Source: Haloterrigena alkaliphila
GTDB lineage: Archaea; Halobacteriota; Halobacteria; Halobacteriales; Natrialbaceae
DNA length: 64,000 bases
Assembly (NCBI RefSeq): GCF_017352155.2
Contig: NZ_CP071462.1
Location: 1,674,001 to 1,738,000 of the forward strand
Direction of reading: 5' to 3'
In this document: positions 23,230-32,757 of the stretch, in pieces
How the letters are laid out: each line of letters begins with the position of its first letter
Numbering within the stretch: position 1 is the stretch's first letter
Notes under the pieces: generated by a model
What the model was told of the DNA's origin: nothing
The model's database searches: none
What the model saw: only the letters and a program-made list of their open reading frames with translations
Made by a program: the position numbers and the translations under genes

Positions 23230-23694
23230 TCACACATGTCGGGCGACGATCACCGGCTCCCCGTCGTCGTCTTCCAGAAGGACGAGCGCGAGCCGCTGGG
23301 TCCCGGTCCCGCCGATTTCCGTCGTCTCGTTCGTCGCGGGATCGTTCCAGACGATTTTCTCATCGATCACGTCCTCCCGGGTCGTGCCGTCCTCGAGCAC
23401 GTATCGGGCGTGCGTATGGCTCCCGTTCTCGTAGGGAACCAGTTCGAAGTGGTCGACGGGTGTGGTCGTCAGCGACTCCTTCGGGAGCGTCACCTCGACG
23501 ACGCGCTGGGGATCGGGATGCCCCTCGGGCGTCACCTCCTCGTGTTCGATCAGCGACGTCGCGGCGTCGTCGATGGCCGCGAGGCTCGCGTCCACCTGTC
23601 GCTGGCTGTTCATCGATGCGCCCGTGTCGATGGCGGGGATCGAAATCACCAGCAGCGCGAGCGCCAGCAGCGCTGCGAGGACGTATCGGATCAC
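23230..23694 (-). CDS. pilin-like DUF7311 protein
   Basis: The 154-residue protein starts with a GTG at 23694 overlapping the DUF7310 stop (GTGA). A hydrophobic N-terminal helix (IRYVLAALLALALLVISIP) is followed by a soluble beta-rich domain. This layout resembles pilins or minor pilins, although no clear prepilin peptidase site precedes the helix. It sits between the coiled-coil gene and the ATPase, so it is probably a structural part of the secretion module. The family name is from memory. Confidence 0.6.
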   Translation of the reverse strand: MIRYVLAALLALALLVISIPAIDTGASMNSQRQVDASLAAIDDAATSLIEHEEVTPEGHPDPQRVVEVTLPKESLTTTPVDHFELVPYENGSHTHARYVLEDGTTREDVIDEKIVWNDPATNETTEIGGTGTQRLALVLLEDDDGEPVIVARHV

Positions 23695-24401
23695 GGGAGT
23701 CGGTCGCGAAGCGATGCGAACAGAGTAGTCGATTCTCCGTCCGACTCCGTCGACGCGTTGTCGAGCACGTCGTCACCGTCCGCTCCGTCGGCGGTCGACC
23801 CGGTCTCCGCGGCGGTCGCCTCGAGGAGCGTACCGGCGGTCTCTTCCAGCCCGGCCGTTTCTTCCGGCCCGGCCCCCTCTTCCGCCTCAGCCGGTTCCCC
23901 GAACGGGGCGTCGTCGACGGTCCCACCGGACGCCGATGACGCCACATCATGGTCGTCGAACCGCGTCGTCTGACTCGAGTCGTCGGACCGATTCGCGGCC
24001 GTTTCGTCGCCCTCGGGACGCTCGAGTGTCGGCGGGTTTCCGCTCGGCTCGCCGGTTTCAACCCTCCCGTCCCGACCCTTCGAGACGCCGCGTTTCTCGA
24101 GCACTCGCTCGAATTCTTCGATCCGATACTCGAGCCGATCGACGGCGGCGATCGCGGCGTCGGCCTGCCGTTCGACGTCTCCGTTGACCGACTCGACGTT
24201 GCCGACGAAGCCGTCGATCGCGTCGACGGTTCCTTCCAGCTCCGCGAGTCGCCGGTCGTGTTCCTCGAGCCGGGCCTCGAGGCGCTCGAGATCCGCGGCG
24301 AGCGCCGCGAGATCGGCGAGTTCGTCGAGTTCGACGTCGCAGTCGACGACCGCTCGCTCGACCGCGGATAGTCGCTGATCGATCCGATCGATGTCGCTCA
24401 T
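23691..24401 (-). CDS. coiled-coil DUF7310 protein of the pilus module
   Basis: The 236-residue protein has an N-terminal coiled coil (about residues 1-100, heptad-rich with IDRIDQRLSAVE and LERLEARLEEHDRRL). An acidic, Ser/Glu/Ala-rich disordered tail ends in LFASLRDRLP. The start is ATG 24401, 28 bp below a TTTAAATA box at 24426-24433. The open frame upstream of this box is not used. It is coupled to DUF7311 and may scaffold the assembly machine. Confidence 0.65.
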   Translation of the reverse strand: MSDIDRIDQRLSAVERAVVDCDVELDELADLAALAADLERLEARLEEHDRRLAELEGTVDAIDGFVGNVESVNGDVERQADAAIAAVDRLEYRIEEFERVLEKRGVSKGRDGRVETGEPSGNPPTLERPEGDETAANRSDDSSQTTRFDDHDVASSASGGTVDDAPFGEPAEAEEGAGPEETAGLEETAGTLLEATAAETGSTADGADGDDVLDNASTESDGESTTLFASLRDRLP

Positions 24402-24425
24402 ACCGTCTGTGGCCGAGCTATCGTA

Positions 24426-24433
24426 TTTAAATA
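24426..24433 (-). promoter_or_regulatory. TATA box of the DUF7310-DUF7311 transcript
   Basis: TATTTAAA on the minus strand is centred 28 bp upstream of the ATG at 24401, which fixes the start codon. Confidence 0.6.
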
Positions 24434-24491
24434 TCAGCGCCCGCCGCGTCGCGGCCACCGGTGCGGTCGGTGGCCAGGTCGCGCTCCGGCG

Positions 24492-25553
24492 CTACTCGTC
24501 TGCGACGATGTCACTCGCGCGCGGACTGTCGCCGCCGTGTGGCGTCTCGCGCGGGCGGATCCGTGCGGCGTGGACCGTCTCCGTCGCGTCGTCGATGATG
24601 ACGACGTCGCCCGTGGACTCCGGCAGCCGGTCCGCGTCGGCCAGCGAGACGTTCATGTACGTCGGCTGGGCCGCCTGGAGCGCCTCGAGGTCGTCCCGGG
24701 AGGTCAGTCGATGCGAGATCAGGACGTCCGACTGCGAGATCCCCACCTCCGGGACCGCGCTCGGCCGCTGTGTCGCCGAGACGAGGCTCACGCCCGGCGC
24801 GCGACCGCGCGTGAGAATCGTCCGGAGCGCCGGTTCGGCCACTCCGTCGAAGAACGTGTGGGCCTCGTCGAGCAACAGCCACGGGAGCCGATCGATCGAC
24901 CCGGTGACCCGCGCGCGGTACAGCGTCTCCGCGACCCCGCGACAGACTGCGCTCATCGGTGCCGACTCGAGGCCGGAGACGTCGACGACCGTCACCTCGG
25001 AGCCGCCCAGGTCCGTCGCGTCGATGCCGTCGACGTCGAAGACGCCCCACGAGTCGGCCAGCCGGAGGTGGTTCACCGCCGCCCTCGCGTCGCTGTCCGG
25101 CGCGTCGGTCGCCTCGACCCGGTCGCACATCCCATCGAGGGTCGATTCCGCCTGTGCGGCTCGCCAGACGAGCCCGCCAGGGCCGCTCTCCGGCGAGAGA
25201 CCGAGCATCGTACACCACGACCGGGGATCCAGCGACGTCGGCGTGACCGCCGGCTCGTCGACCACCGAAGCTGAGACGCCCGGGCCGGGGGTCGACTCGG
25301 CGAGGGTGTCGAACACGCCCATCGGATCGACGATCACCGGAGCGACGCCGTTCGCCCGAGCGAGCCCCTCGGCGAGTACGCCCATCGTGTACGACTTCCC
25401 GTAGCCGCGCTTGCCGACGATCAACATCGCGTGTGGGCCGTCGAAGTCGAGGTGCAACGTCGCGCCCCGACTCCCGTCGCGGGCCCGATAGGCGCCGAGG
25501 TGGCCGACGGGACCGCTCTCGAGATCGTCACCGCGTCCGATTACGAAGCTCAT
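24492..25553 (-). CDS. HerA-like (DUF87-type) ATP-binding protein
   Basis: The 353-residue P-loop ATPase has GKRGYGKSY at 47-55, WLLLDEAHTFF (Walker B) near 230 and a sensor-like ISHRLTS segment. It belongs to the HerA/FtsK-like group of DNA or polymer pumps. The start ATG 25553 gives MSFVIGRGDD, and a TTAAA box at about 25599-25606 allows a short leader. It lies 90 bases upstream of the pilus genes on the same strand, so a link to that system is possible but not shown. Confidence 0.8.
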   Translation of the reverse strand: MSFVIGRGDDLESGPVGHLGAYRARDGSRGATLHLDFDGPHAMLIVGKRGYGKSYTMGVLAEGLARANGVAPVIVDPMGVFDTLAESTPGPGVSASVVDEPAVTPTSLDPRSWCTMLGLSPESGPGGLVWRAAQAESTLDGMCDRVEATDAPDSDARAAVNHLRLADSWGVFDVDGIDATDLGGSEVTVVDVSGLESAPMSAVCRGVAETLYRARVTGSIDRLPWLLLDEAHTFFDGVAEPALRTILTRGRAPGVSLVSATQRPSAVPEVGISQSDVLISHRLTSRDDLEALQAAQPTYMNVSLADADRLPESTGDVVIIDDATETVHAARIRPRETPHGGDSPRASDIVADE

Positions 25554-25816
25554 GCGCGGAACTCGTCGCGCCTTCGGTCTTGTAGTCCCGGACGAGGGTT
25601 TAAGGGAGAAGATCCGGCCAGAGTCGGCATGCTCTCGGAGAATCGACCGTCGAGGCGAACCGAGGGGGACCGTTCGCAACGAACGTTCCCGCGCACTGAC
25701 CGCGGAATCGATCGAACGCCGGCTCAGCCCGTAACCGGGGGATCCGCCAGCGTTCCGTCCGAATTCGAACGTCTCATCGCCATTGCGACCGCTGACCGTC
25801 CCCGTCGTATCCGAAC

Positions 25817-27136
25817 GTGCCGATGAACCCGCTGTCTCTCACGCCGATCGAACTGCTCACCGGCGTTTCGTTCGGCCTCTCGTTCGGTGTGGTCACCGCG
25901 GTACTCGTCGGGTGCGTGAGCTTCGCGGCCAGCGCTCTCGTCGGGGCCCGGTTGCCGTCGATCGCCGGCGGCGTGGTCACCGTCGCAGTCACTGCGGGGA
26001 CGCTCTCCGCCGCGGACGTCCTCGACGCGAGCAGCGTTCAGCCCGGGCTCCTCCTCGCGCTCGGAGTCGGCTTCGTCCTCGGACTGTACGCGACGAGCTG
26101 GGGCGTTCAATTCGCCGACGCCCTTCCGCGACTCGCTGTCGGCACTGTCGAACGGACCCGACCGCTGTCCGCGGATGCGATCGACGCGGTCGACGCGATA
26201 GGTCAGATAACGATCCGGTCGAGCGGTGGCGTCCGCGAGTTCGAGGGGTATCCGCCGCTCGATCCGGAACTCCGGGCAGCCCTCGAGGACGGCGCCTGGC
26301 GACTCCCGGCCGATCTCCCGCTCTCGGAACTCGAGGCGCGTCTCGAGGACCGGTTGCGGACGACCGACGACTTCGAGGCGGTGTCGGTTGCCGTCGACGG
26401 TCGGGGGCGGGCGACGATCACCGCCGCGCCGCCGGCGAACGGCGTTGCGGGGCAGGTACCCGAGGGCTGGCGTGCCGTCTCGGTGCGGGCGCTCCTCCCC
26501 ACGGGGCTCTGCACGGGCGACGACGTACTCGCGGTGACTGGGTCGACGACGGTCGCCGGGACCGTACTCAGTACGAACGACGCCCCCGTCGCGGACGGCG
26601 GCCGGATCGATGCGGGGGTGGCTGGTGCTGACGCGGCCGCCGACGGTACCGATACCTTCGGCCCGGATTTCGGTCCCACTGCTCCGTCGCGCGGCGGCGA
26701 GGGGCAGGTTACCGTCGCCGTGCCGACGACCGACGCCGAGACGCTCCTCGAGGCCCGCCGCGTGCGTATCGCCGTCACTCCGGGTGAGACGACCCACGAG
26801 TTCGACGCCGTCTCGGTGCTCGAACGGGACGGGACGGCGATCCGGAAGGCGACGCTGACCGAGCCGATACTGGCGGCGATCGACAACGACGTCACCGACC
26901 TCGAGATATTCGCCCTTCGCGGCGCCGATGCGCCCGACTCGACGGTTGAGGGGGAGTGGCAGTTCGACCCCGACGCGGAAGCGGTCGCGGTTGGCGCCGA
27001 GGCGTTTCTGCTGGGGACCGACGGGGACGCCGTCGAGACCGGATCCGGCGCGGGAGACGCCTCTGTCGAATCGGACGCCGGAGACGACCATACCGTACCG
27101 GACGCGGGTGACGACCGCGTGGAGGTGAGTCACTGA
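25817..27136 (+). CDS. membrane TrkA-C-type potassium regulator (first of pair)
   Basis: The 439-residue protein starts at a GTG (MPMNPLSL). It has three hydrophobic helices in the first 100 residues and then repeated cytoplasmic segments of the WRLPADLPLSELEARLEDRL and VRALLPTGLCTGDDVL type, the latter matching TrkA-C (RCK_C) ligand domains. Haloarchaeal genomes carry two such genes in tandem beside a PhoU/TrkA-C gene. Here that partner is at 59986. It probably gates or senses K+ or c-di-AMP (inference). The tail is acidic and His-containing. The next gene follows after one base. Confidence 0.7.
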   Translation: MPMNPLSLTPIELLTGVSFGLSFGVVTAVLVGCVSFAASALVGARLPSIAGGVVTVAVTAGTLSAADVLDASSVQPGLLLALGVGFVLGLYATSWGVQFADALPRLAVGTVERTRPLSADAIDAVDAIGQITIRSSGGVREFEGYPPLDPELRAALEDGAWRLPADLPLSELEARLEDRLRTTDDFEAVSVAVDGRGRATITAAPPANGVAGQVPEGWRAVSVRALLPTGLCTGDDVLAVTGSTTVAGTVLSTNDAPVADGGRIDAGVAGADAAADGTDTFGPDFGPTAPSRGGEGQVTVAVPTTDAETLLEARRVRIAVTPGETTHEFDAVSVLERDGTAIRKATLTEPILAAIDNDVTDLEIFALRGADAPDSTVEGEWQFDPDAEAVAVGAEAFLLGTDGDAVETGSGAGDASVESDAGDDHTVPDAGDDRVEVSH

Positions 27137-27137
27137 G

Positions 27138-28367
27138 ATGACGGCGACGCTCCTGCTCGAGGCGTTCGGCGCGGCCGAACCGCTCCAGAGCGCCGGCTCG
27201 GCGTCGATCAAGTGGACGCGTACGGCCCTGCTCAGCATCCTCGGGTACGGGCTGCTGGCGGGCGCTGGCGCGCTCGCGGTCGCGTTCGGGTATCGGGCGC
27301 TGACCGTCCGGAAACTGCCGGCCGGCCCGGCCGTCCTCGTCGGCCTCGCGCTGCCGACGGGGTGGCTGACGATCGGGGCGGTTCGGCAGGGTACGGTCGT
27401 CGCCGAGTCGCCGCTGCTCCACTACACGTCGAGCGTCTTCCTGCTCGGCGTGGTCGCCGCCGGAACGCTCGCCGCGGCCGGCGGCCACCGCCTGGGCGAC
27501 CACCTCGCGTGTGGTGTCTTCGACGTGCGACCACTCGAGCGCAGCGGGCCGGTCGCGGATCTCGTCCGGTCTGCCGGCCTCGCCGTCGCGGTCACGCTGC
27601 CCGACACCATCGACGACGCCGACGGCTATCCGACCGTCGACGCGGCCCGCAAACGCGAACTCGCGGGCCGGCGGTTCCTGTTTCCCAGCGACCTGTCGGT
27701 GTCGGAACTGCAGGCCAGACTCGAGGCCCGGATCGAGTCCGATTTCGACGTCGGCTACGTCTGCGCCGAGTTAGACGAGGACGGCAGCGCGGTCGGCGTC
27801 GCGGTGGGCGATCGGCAGGTCGGCGTCAGCCCCACGCTGGGCCCCGACCAGGTTGCCGTCGCGATCGCCGCCGACCCGCCGTCGCGGGCCAGTACCGGGG
27901 ATCCCGTCGAAATCTGGACGACCGGCGACGGGCAGAACGGATTCGTCGCGACGGGCACGTTGCGAGCGAGTGCGGGGTCGGCGACGACGCTGCTCGTCGA
28001 CGCGGACGACGCGACGGCCTTCGAGGCCGGCCGACGATATCGGCTCACGACGCGGCCCGAGACGCCGAGCGACGGGCACGCGCTCGTCTCGGCGATCCGC
28101 GCCGCGGACGAGACCGTCACGGTACGGACGGTCGACGAGGGTGGGCCCCTCGAGAACGAGTTTGCCGGCTGGGTTCCGGGACGCGTGCTCGCGATCGAAC
28201 GCGGCGACGAGATCATCTCGCTGCCGGCCGACAGGGAACCGCTCGAGGCCGGCAACATGGTCTACGCCTTCGGGACGCCCGTCGAACTAGAAGCACCATC
28301 GTCGGTCCTCGAGGAGTCGGTAAATTCGGACATCGCTCCGGAAGCGGTGTCAGAGACAGCAGAGTGA
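27138..28367 (+). CDS. membrane TrkA-C-type potassium regulator (second of pair)
   Basis: This 409-residue paralogue of the preceding protein has N-terminal membrane helices (about 30-55, 65-85, 95-120). PVDAARKRELAGRRFLFP-like and LSVSELQARLEARIESDF segments follow, then a TrkA-C-like C-terminus (GRVLAIERGDEIISLPADREPLEAGNMVYAFG). It starts one base after the previous stop and must be cotranscribed. It is known in databases as a TrkA-family potassium transporter subunit. Transport is not demonstrated. Confidence 0.75.
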   Translation: MTATLLLEAFGAAEPLQSAGSASIKWTRTALLSILGYGLLAGAGALAVAFGYRALTVRKLPAGPAVLVGLALPTGWLTIGAVRQGTVVAESPLLHYTSSVFLLGVVAAGTLAAAGGHRLGDHLACGVFDVRPLERSGPVADLVRSAGLAVAVTLPDTIDDADGYPTVDAARKRELAGRRFLFPSDLSVSELQARLEARIESDFDVGYVCAELDEDGSAVGVAVGDRQVGVSPTLGPDQVAVAIAADPPSRASTGDPVEIWTTGDGQNGFVATGTLRASAGSATTLLVDADDATAFEAGRRYRLTTRPETPSDGHALVSAIRAADETVTVRTVDEGGPLENEFAGWVPGRVLAIERGDEIISLPADREPLEAGNMVYAFGTPVELEAPSSVLEESVNSDIAPEAVSETAE

Positions 28368-28487
28368 TCGCCCCGTATTGGACGATTCCGACCGACGCGA
28401 TTGACGGTTCTCGTGTGATCTCGACAATTCGTGTCTCTCCTCGACGACTTGGGATTTGCTATTGTATATAACTGCTGATGCTGGAGT

Positions 28488-28496
28488 TTATATAAT
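28488..28496 (+). promoter_or_regulatory. TATA box of the surface adhesin gene
   Basis: TTTATATAA is centred 27 bp upstream of the ATG at 28519 in a locally AT-rich stretch (28455-28518), giving a leaderless transcript. Confidence 0.65.
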
Positions 28497-28518
28497 TTAA
28501 CACAACATAAATTGAACC

Positions 28519-30795
28519 ATGAAAAGAATACCACAGCTAACAATGGTTCTAAGCGTCCTTCTCCTCGGTGCCGGTGTCCTCTTCACTGGCGCTGTCGCTG
28601 CGGAGGAGTCAACGCTTGAGGGAATGGAAGGCAACGGAACAGAAGCGGATCCATACGTGATCACCGACGTTGAGGAGTTACAGGCGATGAACGAGGATCG
28701 GTACGGTCATTATGTTCTTAGTGGCGATATTAGCGCTGAGGAGACTGCGGCGTGGGGCCGAGGGACGGGATTCAAACCAGTCGGCGATCAATCGAGTCCG
28801 TTCCACGGCTCCCTCGACGGGAAGAATCATACGATTGAGGGTCTCACGATCGATCGAGCGACTGCAGGTGATGTCGGACTGTTCGGAGTGATCGAGGGAT
28901 CAGTCCACCATCTCCAATTCGAAGCGGCCGATATTCACGGCGGCAACGATGCAGGAGTGATCGCCGGTGAGAACTTCGGGGAAATCAGTTCCGTCTATGC
29001 GGTCGGAACCGTGGAGGGATCCCGGACGGGTGGGTTAGTCGGAGTGATGATCGGTGGCCGCATCGAAGATTCAGGTGCCGATGTCACCGTTACTGGTGAT
29101 GGTTATGCAGGTGGGGTAGTCGGTTCATTACGGAACGGCGAGGTCGTTAGCGTGTATGCGACAGGCGATGTTGAAGGGTCGGACGCGGGCGGTCTAGCCG
29201 GTCAGGTCTCCCGACAGGGCGGGGAACTTCGGTTAGCGTACGCGACGGGTGATGTACGAGGTGACCGGATAGCAGGTTCTCTGAACGGACGCAATTACGG
29301 ACCGACCAGTCTCGTATTCGCAACGGGCGAAGTCACGGGCGGTGAAACCAGTGGATTAGTCGGACGCAACGACGCAGATTACATTCAAAACCACGGCACA
29401 GTAACGTATGGTTATTGGGACGTTGACACAACGGGTCAGACTGCGACCGATTCGTACGATGATATCGGCGTTCCGCTCACGAACGAGGAAATAACTGGGG
29501 CGGAATCGAAAGACAACTTAGACGGATTCAACTTCGAGCACTTCTGGGTCGCGACTGACGACTATCCCGTCTTCGACTGGCAGGTCGAAGACGTCTCAGT
29601 TACCGTCACGGAACCGTCAGTACAGGAAGGCCATCAGACGGATGTGACGGTGACGCTGACGCTGGATGACGGTTCGACGGTTACGGCTTCAGAAACAGCC
29701 GACTACGAGACTGACGATCTCGCCGCCGTCGACGCTGGCGTCGTCGAAGCCCACGAGCAGGGCACGACCGAAATCACAGCTACGGTCGCTGGCCACAGTG
29801 ACACCGCAAAACTCGAGATCACCGAGCCACCGAACATCGAACTCGAGGACGCGTCGCTCGAGGCGCTTGCCGTCGTCAACGGAACCGAAAGCGAAGCGAC
29901 GGCAACGTACGCGAACGACGGCGGGCCCGGTGGGCATACGGCCGAACTAACCGTCGACGGGGAAACCATCGCTACCGAGCGGGTCTGGCTCGGGGCCGAC
30001 GACGAGACGATGGTGACGTTCGAGTGGACGCCCGACGGTGACGCCGGGACCGAATACGACGTCGCGGTCGACGAGACCGACCTCGGTACACTCACCGTCG
30101 TCGACGCGGAAACGGTTTCCCTCGAGTCACTCTCCGCTCCCGACCAGATCAGCCCCGGAACACCGTACGAAGTGACGGTCGACCTCGCGACCGACCGCGA
30201 CGAACCGGTCCGTACGAGCGTCTCCTACGAGTTCGGTACCGAGCACAGCGTAACGGAATCGGTCGTGATCGAGCCCTCGGACTCGACGGTTGGCTTCGAA
30301 CACGTTCACGACGCCACTCCTGGCGTGTCGCTTCCCCACACGGTGGCCCTCGAGGGTGAGACGTTCGAGACGATCAGTGAGGTCGTCGAACCACCGACAT
30401 TCGAGATCACAGATGTCGATGTGCCTGAAGAGGTTCCGATCGACGAGACGTTCGAACTGGCAGTCTCCGTCGAGAACACCGGCGACCTCGATGGAACGCA
30501 GTCAATCGCTGTCGAGGGCGCGGATGCCGAACTCGCGAACGAGGAACTGACCGTCGGTACAAATACGACCGAGACCGTGTCGGCGACCGTGACCGAATCG
30601 GTGGCCGGCGACTACGAATACACCGTCTCGAGCGCCGATGACGAGCGCACTGTGTCAGTCGCGATCGAAGGGGACGATGACGGGTCCGAATCGAGTGCTA
30701 CCGAGAATAGTGATGGCTCGGATGGCGTGCCCGGGTTCGGTCCGATCGCAGCGCTTGTTACCCTCTCGCTTGTCGCGCCGCTCGTGCGGCGCTAA
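28519..30795 (+). CDS. PGF-CTERM surface adhesin with GLUG repeats and CARDB-like domains
   Basis: The 758-residue secreted protein has a signal peptide (residues 1-29, ending GAVAA). A right-handed beta-type region with GLUG-like repeats lies at about 120-300 (GGLVGVMIGG, GGVVGSLRNG, GGLAGQ, SGLVGRN). A Big-like domain near 380-430 and two or three CARDB-like domains to about 710 follow. It ends in a Ser/Glu linker, PGFG, a hydrophobic helix and RR. That tail is the PGF-CTERM signal for archaeosortase processing and lipid attachment to the S-layer surface. The 5' half is visibly less GC-rich than its neighbours. Its ligand is unknown. Confidence 0.85.
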   Translation: MKRIPQLTMVLSVLLLGAGVLFTGAVAAEESTLEGMEGNGTEADPYVITDVEELQAMNEDRYGHYVLSGDISAEETAAWGRGTGFKPVGDQSSPFHGSLDGKNHTIEGLTIDRATAGDVGLFGVIEGSVHHLQFEAADIHGGNDAGVIAGENFGEISSVYAVGTVEGSRTGGLVGVMIGGRIEDSGADVTVTGDGYAGGVVGSLRNGEVVSVYATGDVEGSDAGGLAGQVSRQGGELRLAYATGDVRGDRIAGSLNGRNYGPTSLVFATGEVTGGETSGLVGRNDADYIQNHGTVTYGYWDVDTTGQTATDSYDDIGVPLTNEEITGAESKDNLDGFNFEHFWVATDDYPVFDWQVEDVSVTVTEPSVQEGHQTDVTVTLTLDDGSTVTASETADYETDDLAAVDAGVVEAHEQGTTEITATVAGHSDTAKLEITEPPNIELEDASLEALAVVNGTESEATATYANDGGPGGHTAELTVDGETIATERVWLGADDETMVTFEWTPDGDAGTEYDVAVDETDLGTLTVVDAETVSLESLSAPDQISPGTPYEVTVDLATDRDEPVRTSVSYEFGTEHSVTESVVIEPSDSTVGFEHVHDATPGVSLPHTVALEGETFETISEVVEPPTFEITDVDVPEEVPIDETFELAVSVENTGDLDGTQSIAVEGADAELANEELTVGTNTTETVSATVTESVAGDYEYTVSSADDERTVSVAIEGDDDGSESSATENSDGSDGVPGFGPIAALVTLSLVAPLVRR

Positions 30796-30920
30796 TCGTC
30801 CCACTGCGTGGGCTTCTCGAGACTCGTTCTCTGCCCCGCTTCTCCTCCGAAACCGTGATCGAGGTGTAACGGACGCACCAAGGGCAATAGCTTTCGGCCC
30901 CCTGATCACAATATACGCGT

Positions 30921-31874
30921 ATGTCCGAACTCCGTGCCGCCGCAGAGACGGCCGTCCGGCAGTGTCTCGCGCTCGAGGAAGACGAATCCTGTGTCGTCGT
31001 CACCGACGACGAGCGCGAACCGATCGGCGAATCGCTGTACGCGGTCGCCAGCGAGATCACCGACGACGCGGTCGTCGTCCGCTATCCGCCCGGCGAGACT
31101 CACGGGAGCGAACCGCCCGAACCCGTCGCGGCGGCGATGACCGGCGCGGACGTCGTACTCGCACCGACGACGAAGAGTCTGAGTCACACGCGGGCCCGTA
31201 CCGAAGCGAACGAGGCCGGCGCCCGCGTCGCGACGCTGCCGGGGATCACCGCGGACATCTTCACGACGGGGTTGAGTGCCGACTACGAGTCGATCGCGGC
31301 CCACTGTGCGGACGTGCTCGAGCAGGTCGCCGACGCCGACGAGATCCGCGTCACGACCCCCGCCGGCACGGACATCACCTTCGGCATCGGCGACCGGGAG
31401 TGGCTCTCGGATACGGGCATCGTCCACGAGGCCGGCCGGATGTCGAACCTACCTGCGGGCGAGGTGTTCGTCAGCCCCGAGACCGCCGACGGGACCTTCG
31501 TCGTGGACGGGACCATGCGTCCCCACGGGCTGCTCGAGGACGGCCACGAACTCACCTTCGAGGTCGAGGACGGACTGGTCACGCACATCTCCGACGACGA
31601 GATCCGCGAGACGGTCGAGGGTGCCGCCGAGGAGGCCGGCGACGCCGCGTACAACCTCGCGGAACTGGGGATCGGAACGAACGTCGCGGTCACCGACCTC
31701 GTCGGCTCCGTGCTCCTCGACGAGAAGGCCGGCGGCACCGTCCACATCGCCATCGGCGACAACGCGGGAATCGGTGGCGAGACGGAGGCGCCGATCCACC
31801 TCGACGGCATTCTGCGGGAGCCGACGGTCTACGCCGACGGGGAGGTCGTCGACCTCCCAACGAGCGAGCGGTGA
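30921..31874 (+). CDS. M29-like aminopeptidase
   Basis: The 317-residue protein has the M29 (AmpS/thermophilic metalloprotease) features NLPAGEVFVSPE, GELxF-like EVEDG and AELGIGTN. The paired HIAIGDN and PIHLDGI segments, which carry metal-binding residues, are near the C-terminus. It would remove N-terminal residues from peptides in the cytoplasm. The N-terminal 120 residues form the family's Rossmann-like domain. A CAATATAC tract lies only about 14 bp upstream, so the promoter is not clear. Confidence 0.85.
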   Translation: MSELRAAAETAVRQCLALEEDESCVVVTDDEREPIGESLYAVASEITDDAVVVRYPPGETHGSEPPEPVAAAMTGADVVLAPTTKSLSHTRARTEANEAGARVATLPGITADIFTTGLSADYESIAAHCADVLEQVADADEIRVTTPAGTDITFGIGDREWLSDTGIVHEAGRMSNLPAGEVFVSPETADGTFVVDGTMRPHGLLEDGHELTFEVEDGLVTHISDDEIRETVEGAAEEAGDAAYNLAELGIGTNVAVTDLVGSVLLDEKAGGTVHIAIGDNAGIGGETEAPIHLDGILREPTVYADGEVVDLPTSER

Positions 31875-32017
31875 AACCGTAAGCAGGTGCGGACGTGGAA
31901 CGTTCACGGGCGTAGCCGAGCGGCCCACCCCCGAGCGTTCGATACGACCGTGCGGACCCGTACCGTCCGACGGACGGGTCCAATCGCCTTTTAGGTGTGT
32001 GGCGTCTACGTCGTGCT

Positions 32018-32677
32018 ATGAACGACATTCCGGATCGAGTGCCGACGCCCTGTCCGTCCTGCTCGCCGGACCTCGAGACGGTCCACGAGGTCCTGACGGC
32101 GACGGAGGGCGGCGGCACCGTCACGGTTCGCTGCAGCGAGTGTAGCCACGTCCACAAGATTCAGCCCGAACGGGAGCGCGAGGTGACCCTCGACGTGGTC
32201 GTCTCCCAGGGCGGCGAGTCCTTCGCGGCCAACGTGACGACCCCCGAGGACGAGACGATCGAGACCGGCGACGAGTTCATCCTCGAGACCGAGGAGGTGC
32301 TCTCGACGGTTCGCGTGACGAGTATCGAACTCGACGGCCAGAAACGGCGGGAGGAAGCCGTCGCCGAGGACATCGAGACCGTCTGGACCCGGGAGGTCGA
32401 CAACGTCGCGGTCAACGTCACGGTCCATCCCCAGGACGGTTCCCGTGACGACAGCCGAAGCATCACGGTCCACGTCCCCGGCGACTACGAGTTCGAGGTC
32501 GGCGAGGTCGAGACGTTCGGCGAGGACGAGTTCGAGATCGACGCCTTCGTCGTTCGGGACGACGCCGCCGACTACGATCGGGACCGCTACGAGATGGAAG
32601 GCGATCGGATCCTCGCGAAAGACGCCAAGCGGGTCTACGCGTACGACGAGCAGACCAGCGCCTGGTCGGCCTGGTAG
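32018..32677 (+). CDS. HVO_0476-family zinc finger protein
   Basis: The 219-residue protein has an N-terminal zinc ribbon, CPSC near residue 12 and CSEC near residue 43, then about 160 residues of acidic beta-strand sequence. It is a conserved haloarchaeal family without known function. ATG 32018 lies 27 bp below a CTTTTAGG box (31987-31994), so the start is secure. The frame is open for seven codons upstream, but they lie in the promoter. Confidence 0.8.
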   Translation: MNDIPDRVPTPCPSCSPDLETVHEVLTATEGGGTVTVRCSECSHVHKIQPEREREVTLDVVVSQGGESFAANVTTPEDETIETGDEFILETEEVLSTVRVTSIELDGQKRREEAVAEDIETVWTREVDNVAVNVTVHPQDGSRDDSRSITVHVPGDYEFEVGEVETFGEDEFEIDAFVVRDDAADYDRDRYEMEGDRILAKDAKRVYAYDEQTSAWSAW

Positions 32678-32757
32678 CGACGCTGGCGTCGCGATCCGGA
32701 CGCCGGCCCAGCACTCGCCACCCGCGTTCTATTCCTCTCGAGGGCGTACGTCGGACC

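Noticed and set aside
31906-31926. GGCGTAGCCGAGCGGCC resembles the 5' half of a Ser/Leu tRNA
   Set aside because: No T arm or matching acceptor strand follows within 100 bases, so it cannot fold as a tRNA.
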